From contig CABQJJ010000069.1 in NCBI GenBank assembly GCA_902464485.1, forward strand, positions 1 to 9,285: a DNA stretch of 9,285 bases, given 5' to 3'. This DNA is from an uncultured Collinsella sp. Its GTDB lineage: Bacteria; Actinomycetota; Coriobacteriia; Coriobacteriales; Coriobacteriaceae. Under the pieces are notes generated by a model that was not told the origin of the DNA, did not search any database, and saw only the letters and a program-made list of their open reading frames with translations. Shown piece by piece: positions 5,934 through 9,285 of the stretch; the first letter of the stretch is position 1, and every line of letters starts with the position of its first letter. The position numbers were made by a program, and so were the translations under genes.

Positions 5934-6182
5934 GGTGGGTGCCCCTGCGACGTGCAAAATTGCGAGTATTCAGCAGAGCCGGGTGTCCATCATCCTCGAG
6001 TGGATCCAAAAGTGAAGCGAAATCACTCTTGCGTGAGAACGTTAGACAACATTTGAGGAAGAACTCATCGGTTTACCACCCTAAGATAACTCTTTAGCTG
6101 CATTATTTGGTCTGCGATAAATTAACAGACCCCCTATCGTTGCAGAATACTCTAATTTTTGCACGGCGCAGGGGCACCCACC
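5934..6182. repeat. 249-bp element with 42-bp terminal inverted repeats (MITE-like)
   Basis: Positions 5934-5975 and the reverse complement of 6141-6182 match at 37 of 42 bases without gaps; both begin GGTGGGTGCCCCTGCG. The 165-bp interior is AT-richer and holds two smaller hairpins (AGTGA 6011-6015 with TCACT 6023-6027; GGTCTG 6109-6114 with CAGACC 6126-6131). No gene of useful length is inside. No target-site duplication is obvious (ACTAACAA on the left, CCGGCATC on the right). The element starts 12 bases after the previous stop and ends 84 bases before the arsR promoter. Its size and ends fit a non-autonomous miniature inverted-repeat element or a species-specific intergenic repeat. It could also insulate transcription between the two units. 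Confidence 0.65.
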
Positions 6183-6266
6183 CCGGCATCACCTATCAAA
6201 ACCGCTTAGTCCGGGATCTCGTCCGCTTTTCCTCATCATTTTGTACGACGGATTGCCTAAACGATA

Positions 6267-6294
6267 TTGACATATGAACATGCGCTCATATACT
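6267..6294 (+). promoter_or_regulatory. Consensus sigma-70/SigA promoter of the arsR-type gene
   Basis: A perfect -35 TTGACA (6267-6272), a 16-base spacer and TATACT (6289-6294, five of six matches to TATAAT). The predicted transcript start is near 6301. The spacer and -10 are covered by the left operator arm, so bound repressor would exclude polymerase. The ribosome site AAAGGA (6328-6333) lies 7 bases before the ATG at 6341. Confidence 0.85.
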
Positions 6295-6327
6295 CGGAAG
6301 TAAGTTATATGAGCGCATGTTCATATG
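6271..6327. promoter_or_regulatory. Double ArsR/SmtB-family operator in a perfect 22-bp inverted repeat
   Basis: Two perfect 22-bp arms (6271-6292 and 6306-6327) face each other across 13 bases. Each arm is itself an imperfect dyad of the form ATATGA-N8-TCATAT, the usual shape of an ArsR/SmtB operator, so two repressor dimers could bind. The left arm overlaps the promoter spacer and -10. The right arm lies in the early transcribed region just before the Shine-Dalgarno. The sequence of the right arm, ATATGAGCGCATGTTCATAT, recurs in 17 of 20 positions upstream of the ATPase (7048-7067), which ties all three sites to one regulator. The natural candidate is the repressor encoded immediately downstream. 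Confidence 0.85.
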
Positions 6328-6340
6328 AAAGGATATTGCA

Positions 6341-6709
6341 ATGAGCGATCACGCTGATGAAATAAAGTCCGGCATCGACACCACCATCGTGCCCGACGTC
6401 CCCACCACCTGCTCGCCCGAGGACCTTCCCGACGAGGAGCTGCTATACGACCTCGCTGACCTGTTCAAGGTCTTCAGCGACACCACGCGCATCAAGATTC
6501 TCTATGCTCTCATGGGCCGCGAGCTCTGCGTGGCCGACATCGCCGAGGCGACCGCAACCTCGCAGTCGGCAGTATCTCACCAGCTGCGCACGCTTAAGCA
6601 ATCACACCTAGTCAAATTCCGGCGCGACGGGCGCAACATCCTTTACTCCCTCGCCGACGATCACGTCTACACCATGCTCAACCAGGGCATGAGCCATATC
6701 TGCGAATAA
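6341..6709 (+). CDS. ArsR/SmtB-family metal-responsive repressor (zinc-type alpha-5 site)
   Basis: A 122-residue winged-helix repressor, typical for the family. Residues 34-55 hold the LADLFKVFSDTTRIKILYAL helix pair. ELCVADIAEA (61-70) is the alpha-3 region. The recognition helix is TSQSAVSHQLRTLK (73-86), and the wing is VKFRRDGRNILYSL (91-104). The C-terminal helix carries D106-x-H108-x10-H119-x2-E122, exactly the ligand spacing of the alpha-5 zinc site in SmtB/CzrA. The alpha-3 Cys pair of arsenic/cadmium sensors (ELCVCDL) is not complete: only C63 remains, with C24 and C121 elsewhere. Zn(II), and perhaps Co(II) or Cd(II), is therefore the likely inducer. The first ~33 residues are acidic and extended. 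It leads the efflux operon and sits behind its own operator, so autorepression is expected. Confidence 0.93.
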   Translation: MSDHADEIKSGIDTTIVPDVPTTCSPEDLPDEELLYDLADLFKVFSDTTRIKILYALMGRELCVADIAEATATSQSAVSHQLRTLKQSHLVKFRRDGRNILYSLADDHVYTMLNQGMSHICE

Positions 6710-6729
6710 CAGCCAACCACGGTACCAGC

Positions 6730-6749
6730 GCGGCCGGCACCCAGGCCGC
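6730..6749 (+). other. Short GC hairpin between repressor and chaperone genes
   Basis: GCGGCC (6730-6735) pairs with GGCCGC (6744-6749) around 8 bases, in the 62-base gap after the repressor stop. No U-tract follows, so it is not a strong terminator. It may act as an mRNA stability or processing element separating repressor from chaperone levels, or be incidental in GC-rich DNA. The chaperone ribosome site GAAAGGAA lies just downstream. Confidence 0.35.
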
Positions 6750-6771
6750 TTGCACGGGAAAGGAACCCACC

Positions 6772-6990
6772 ATGAAAAAGCAGTTCAAACTCGACGAAAT
6801 CGACTGCGCCAACTGCGCACGTGAGCTTCAGGATGAGCTGGCCAAGCTCGAGGGCGTCAAGTCCGTGTCCGTCAACTTTATGACGCAGAAGCTAACGCTC
6901 GAGGCCGACGATGCCGAGTTCGACGAGGTACTCGACCACGTCGTGGAGTTTACGGCCGACGTCGAGCCGGATTGCGAGATCATTCTCTAG
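6772..6990 (+). CDS. Free-standing HMA-domain metallochaperone (Zn-type DCxxC)
   Basis: A 72-residue single heavy-metal-associated domain of standard length with the ferredoxin-like beta-alpha-beta pattern. The metal loop is EIDCANCARE (residues 9-18; ligands C12 and C15). D11 directly before the CxxC matches the DCxxC loop of zinc/cadmium/lead pumps such as ZntA rather than the TCxxC or HCxxC loops more usual in copper chaperones. The typical GVKSVSVNF strand is at 28-36. The protein is very acidic: 19 Asp/Glu against 7 Lys/Arg, with an acidic cluster at 44-55 and an additional Cys68 near the end. It lies between the repressor and an ATPase that lacks its own HMA domain, so it probably delivers metal to that pump. 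The start has GAAAGGAA 7-10 bases upstream. Confidence 0.9.
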   Translation: MKKQFKLDEIDCANCARELQDELAKLEGVKSVSVNFMTQKLTLEADDAEFDEVLDHVVEFTADVEPDCEIIL

Positions 6991-7011
6991 CCCAGGTTTA
7001 CGCTGATCCGC

Positions 7012-7034
7012 AAGGCCGCGCTTGCCGCGGCCTT
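7012..7034 (+). terminator. Intra-operon hairpin, possible partial terminator
   Basis: AAGGCCGCG (7012-7020) pairs perfectly with CGCGGCCTT (7026-7034) around a CTTGC loop, a 9-bp GC-rich stem 21 bases after the chaperone stop. It is followed by only a short TTTGCT, so termination would be incomplete. Because a third operator follows at 7048-7067, this may be the boundary between the repressor-chaperone transcript and a partly separate ATPase transcript. Confidence 0.5.
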
Positions 7035-7047
7035 TGCTCGCGAAGTT

Positions 7048-7067
7048 ATATGAGCGAGTGTTCATAC
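7048..7067. promoter_or_regulatory. Third ArsR-type operator, upstream of the ATPase gene
   Basis: ATATGAGCGAGTGTTCATAC matches the right arm of the main operator in 17 of 20 positions and keeps the ATATGA-N8-TCATA dyad. It ends 22 bases before the ATPase ATG, and the ribosome site GGGAGG (7076-7081) lies between. Core promoter elements here are weak: TACATT (7065-7070) could be a -10, with no clear -35. The site implies either a separate zinc-controlled promoter for the pump or a roadblock to read-through from the upstream promoter. Confidence 0.75.
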
Positions 7068-7089
7068 ATTCAAATGGGAGGTTTGAATC

Positions 7090-9042
7090 ATGGCAGCCGC
7101 CGATCCCACAAAGAAAAAGAAGAAGCGCAAGAAGAAAGAGTCCCTTGAGCATAAGCGCAACCGTATCCTGGTAGCGCTAGGCATTTTTGCGGTGGTGTAC
7201 GCCCTCGACGAGCTCGGTACCCTTACCGCCGCATTCGGCACCCCGGGTGACATCTACGCCAGCTTCGTGCTGTTCCTGGTGCCGTTCCTAATTGCCGGCT
7301 ACGACGTGCTCCAGAAGGCGTTCAGCAACATCCGCCGCGGCAAAGCCTTCGACGAAAGCTTCCTCATGGCGGTCGCGACCATCGGCGCATTTGCCATGGT
7401 GCTCTTCCCCGACACCGACCCGCACATGGCCGAAGGCGCCGCCGTCATGCTGTTCTACCAGGTCGGCGAGCTGTTCCAGGCCTACGCCGTGGGCAAGAGC
7501 CGCAAGTCGATCAGTGCCATGATGGACATCGCGCCCGACTACGCTAACGTCGAGCAGCCCGACGGCACACTCGAGCAGGTCTTCCCCGATGACATCGCCG
7601 TCGGCACCGTGATCGTGGTCAAGCCCGGCGAGCGCGTGCCTATCGACGGCGTCATCGTCGAGGGCGAAACCCAGCTCGACACCGCCGCGCTCACGGGCGA
7701 GTCAGTCCCCCGCCCCGCCAAGTCCGGCGACGATATCATCAGCGGCTGCATCAACATGACGGGCCTCATCCACATGCGCACCACCAAGCCGTTTGGCGAG
7801 TCCACCGTCGCGCGCGTCCTGGAGCTCGTGGAGAATGCCAGCGAAAAGAAGGCACGCACCGAGAACTTCATCACGCGCTTTGCCCGCGTCTACACCCCCG
7901 CCGTCACCGGCGCCGCCGCGGTGCTCGCGCTCGGCGGCGGCCTGGTCACCGGTGCCTGGTCCGACTGGATTCTGCGCGGTCTGACCTTCCTGGTCGTCAG
8001 TTGCCCGTGCGCCCTCGTGATCAGTGTACCGTTGAGCTTCTTTGGCGGCATCGGCGGCGCGTCCAAGTTGGGCGTTCTCATCAAGGGCTCCAACTACCTC
8101 GAGACGCTCGCCGACGTGGACACCGTCGTCTTCGACAAAACGGGCACCCTCACCAACGGCACGTTCTCGGTCGTCGCGGTGCATCCCGAGGCAGGCTATA
8201 CCGAGCAGTCGTTGCTCGAAGTCGCAGCACTCGCCGAGTCGTTCTCCGATCACCCTATCGCGCAGTCGGTACGCGCCGCCTACCAGGACGAGCTCGACCC
8301 CAAGCGCGTGACGGATTCCGCCAATGACGCAGGCCACGGCGTGTCGGCGACCATCGACGGCAAGCACGTCGTCGTCGGCAACGCCAAGATGCTCGCTGCG
8401 GCCGGCGTTGAAGCGCCCGATTGCGAGGTTGTCGGCACGATCCTCCACGTACTCGTTGACGGCGTGTACGCCGGCCACATCGTGATTGCCGACACCGTAA
8501 AGGCCGATGCCGAGCAGACGATCCGCGACCTGCACACCGCTGGCATCAAACGTACCGTCATGCTCACGGGCGACCGCGAGGAAGCGGCTGCGTCCGTTGC
8601 CGAACAGTTGGGGCTCGACGAGTTCCACGCGCAACTGCTGCCGGGCGACAAGGTCGAGCGTGTTGAAACGCTGCTCGCGGCCGAAAGCGGCAAGGGCAAG
8701 CTCGCTTTTGTGGGCGATGGCATCAACGATGCGCCCGTGCTCACCCGTGCCGATGTGGGCATTGCCATGGGCGCCATGGGGTCCGACGCCGCGATTGAGG
8801 CTGCCGACGTTGTACTCATGGACGACAAACCGTCCAACATCGCCCGTGCCATCCGCGTGGCACGCAAGACCATGACGATTGTTTGGCAGAACATCATTTT
8901 TGCACTGGGTATTAAGCTGCTGATTCTGGTGCTCGCGGCGCTCGGCATCGCCAATATGTGGCTTGCCGTCTTTGGCGACGTGGGCGTGGCGATCATCGCC
9001 ATCCTGAACGCCATGCGCGCGATGGGTGTCAAGAACCTGTAG
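7090..9042 (+). CDS. zntA: P1B-type heavy-metal ATPase (Zn/Cd/Pb exporter)
   Basis: A 650-residue P-type ATPase that pumps soft divalent metals out of the cytoplasm. Motifs in order: actuator TGES (202-205); metal-binding SCPCALVIS in TM6 (304-312, C305 and C307); DKTGTLTNG (349-357, phosphorylated D349); SDHP (386-389); MLTGD (491-495); GDGINDAP (542-549). The last helices carry K609 (ALGIKLLIL) and D630-x-G632 (AVFGDVG), the Lys/Asp pair characteristic of the P1B-2 zinc group, which argues against copper. Eight membrane segments fit. The usual N-terminal HMA domain is absent; instead residues 8-16 are nine consecutive Lys/Arg. The HMA domain is encoded separately just upstream. The ATG at 7090 follows GGGAGG by 8 bases. 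Regulation by the ArsR-type repressor is implied by the operator at 7048-7067. A cadA name would be equally fair; Zn versus Cd/Pb preference is not resolvable here. Confidence 0.95.
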   Translation: MAAADPTKKKKKRKKKESLEHKRNRILVALGIFAVVYALDELGTLTAAFGTPGDIYASFVLFLVPFLIAGYDVLQKAFSNIRRGKAFDESFLMAVATIGAFAMVLFPDTDPHMAEGAAVMLFYQVGELFQAYAVGKSRKSISAMMDIAPDYANVEQPDGTLEQVFPDDIAVGTVIVVKPGERVPIDGVIVEGETQLDTAALTGESVPRPAKSGDDIISGCINMTGLIHMRTTKPFGESTVARVLELVENASEKKARTENFITRFARVYTPAVTGAAAVLALGGGLVTGAWSDWILRGLTFLVVSCPCALVISVPLSFFGGIGGASKLGVLIKGSNYLETLADVDTVVFDKTGTLTNGTFSVVAVHPEAGYTEQSLLEVAALAESFSDHPIAQSVRAAYQDELDPKRVTDSANDAGHGVSATIDGKHVVVGNAKMLAAAGVEAPDCEVVGTILHVLVDGVYAGHIVIADTVKADAEQTIRDLHTAGIKRTVMLTGDREEAAASVAEQLGLDEFHAQLLPGDKVERVETLLAAESGKGKLAFVGDGINDAPVLTRADVGIAMGAMGSDAAIEAADVVLMDDKPSNIARAIRVARKTMTIVWQNIIFALGIKLLILVLAALGIANMWLAVFGDVGVAIIAILNAMRAMGVKNL

Positions 9043-9055
9043 CTTGTACTCGGAC

Positions 9056-9186
9056 GGTCCCGGCAGGGATGTCCCCTCCAAAACGTCCTCGGCAAATGTG
9101 GCCCCGTTGTCCTGCTCCTATGGAGCTATGGACAACGGGGCCACTTGCCTGCGGAATGTTTTGGAGGGGACATCCCTGCCGGGACC
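9056..9186. repeat. 131-bp nested palindrome after the ATPase gene
   Basis: The outer arms are a perfect 29-bp inverted repeat (9056-9084 with 9158-9186, beginning GGTCCCGGCAGGGATGTCCC). Inside lies a second perfect 15-bp pair (GTGGCCCCGTTGTCC 9098-9112 with 9130-9144), and at the centre GCTCC/GGAGC around TAT (9114-9126). The segments between arms (9085-9097 and 9145-9157) are partly complementary, sharing GGCAA/TTGCC. The whole region can fold into one long hairpin. It begins 13 bases after the ATPase stop, so it may end that transcript, but it has no U-tract. Its size, symmetry and lack of coding content suggest an interspersed palindromic repeat. No direct flanking duplication is visible. 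Confidence 0.7.
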
Positions 9187-9285
9187 TGCGGTAACATCGC
9201 TGGCGGTTCTTGGGCATCGCTTGCTGGCGGGGTTCCTTGTCTGAGTTGGACTTAGTTGATGGGGCTACTGGTCCCGGTCGCTGTC

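Noticed and set aside
5931..6056. Short frame in the left end of the 249-bp element, whose GGCPCxVQ..EYSA translation is shared with the right end read in reverse
   Set aside because: Four of the five base differences between the two ends change the amino acid, there is no ribosome site, and both frames stop early. The similarity is explained by the inverted repeat at DNA level.
7702..9081. Long minus-strand open frame of 459 codons opposite the ATPase gene
   Set aside because: It lies entirely across conserved P-type ATPase coding sequence, has low-complexity composition and no known motif. Long antisense frames are expected in GC-rich genes.
9029..9217. Small minus-strand frame (62 codons) across the nested palindrome
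   Set aside because: It runs through a palindrome into the ATPase 3' end and has no motif or ribosome site.
9187..9285. Possible gene ends or starts at the right edge (minus-strand stops at 9265 or 9252; a plus-strand ATG at 9259)
   Set aside because: Fewer than 15 codons of any candidate are inside the window, no ribosome site precedes the ATG, and nothing is recognisable. The end could be a convergent gene's 3' terminus, but this cannot be supported.

Overview
The window looks like chromosomal DNA from a high-GC Gram-positive gut anaerobe. The best guess is Coriobacteriia, perhaps Collinsella. This rests on recall of family styles: an anaerobe-type nitroreductase, a YaiI/YqxD protein abutting a DUF308 membrane protein, and a Coriobacteria-style protein that starts MSIVLSHTTA and ends in a nuclease-like fold. 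It also rests on GC-rich coding DNA with clear Shine-Dalgarno sites. No ribosomal or other phylogenetic marker is present, so the assignment is tentative.

Layout, left to right. (1) A nitroreductase gene on the minus strand runs off the left edge (1-632). A strong match to a DtxR/IdeR iron box lies just upstream (661-679). (2) A plus-strand pair follows: a six-helix DUF308/HdeD-like membrane protein (895-1497) and a directly abutting YaiI/YqxD (DUF188) protein (1498-1980). (3) A long hairpin (2063-2135), probably a bidirectional terminator, separates these from a convergent minus-strand heavy-metal permease with a very His-rich loop (2147-3241). (4) Divergent from the permease is a DEDD-type 3'-5' exonuclease (3412-4380), followed by a GC-rich palindrome (4411-4450). 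(5) A 280-bp AT-richer gap leads to a lower-GC gene for a PD-(D/E)XK/DUF559-like protein of unknown function (4731-5921). (6) A 249-bp element with 42-bp inverted termini (5934-6182) lies next. (7) A metal-efflux locus then reads to the right: an ArsR/SmtB repressor with an intact zinc-sensing alpha-5 site (6341-6709), a free-standing acidic HMA metallochaperone (6772-6990) and a P1B-type Zn/Cd/Pb ATPase lacking its own HMA domain (7090-9042). (8) The locus ends in a 131-bp nested palindrome (9056-9186). In the last 99 bases (9187-9285) I can support no gene.

How the genes work together. Metal homeostasis is the theme. The repressor has a consensus promoter (TTGACA-16-TATACT) overlaid by one operator arm, with a second arm just downstream. 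A third related operator sits in front of the ATPase. The expected logic is that zinc (or cadmium/lead) releases the repressor, and the chaperone delivers metal to the pump, which exports it. The His-rich permease and the iron-box nitroreductase add two more metal-linked units. The window also holds four large intergenic palindromes, two of which look like interspersed repeats rather than simple terminators.
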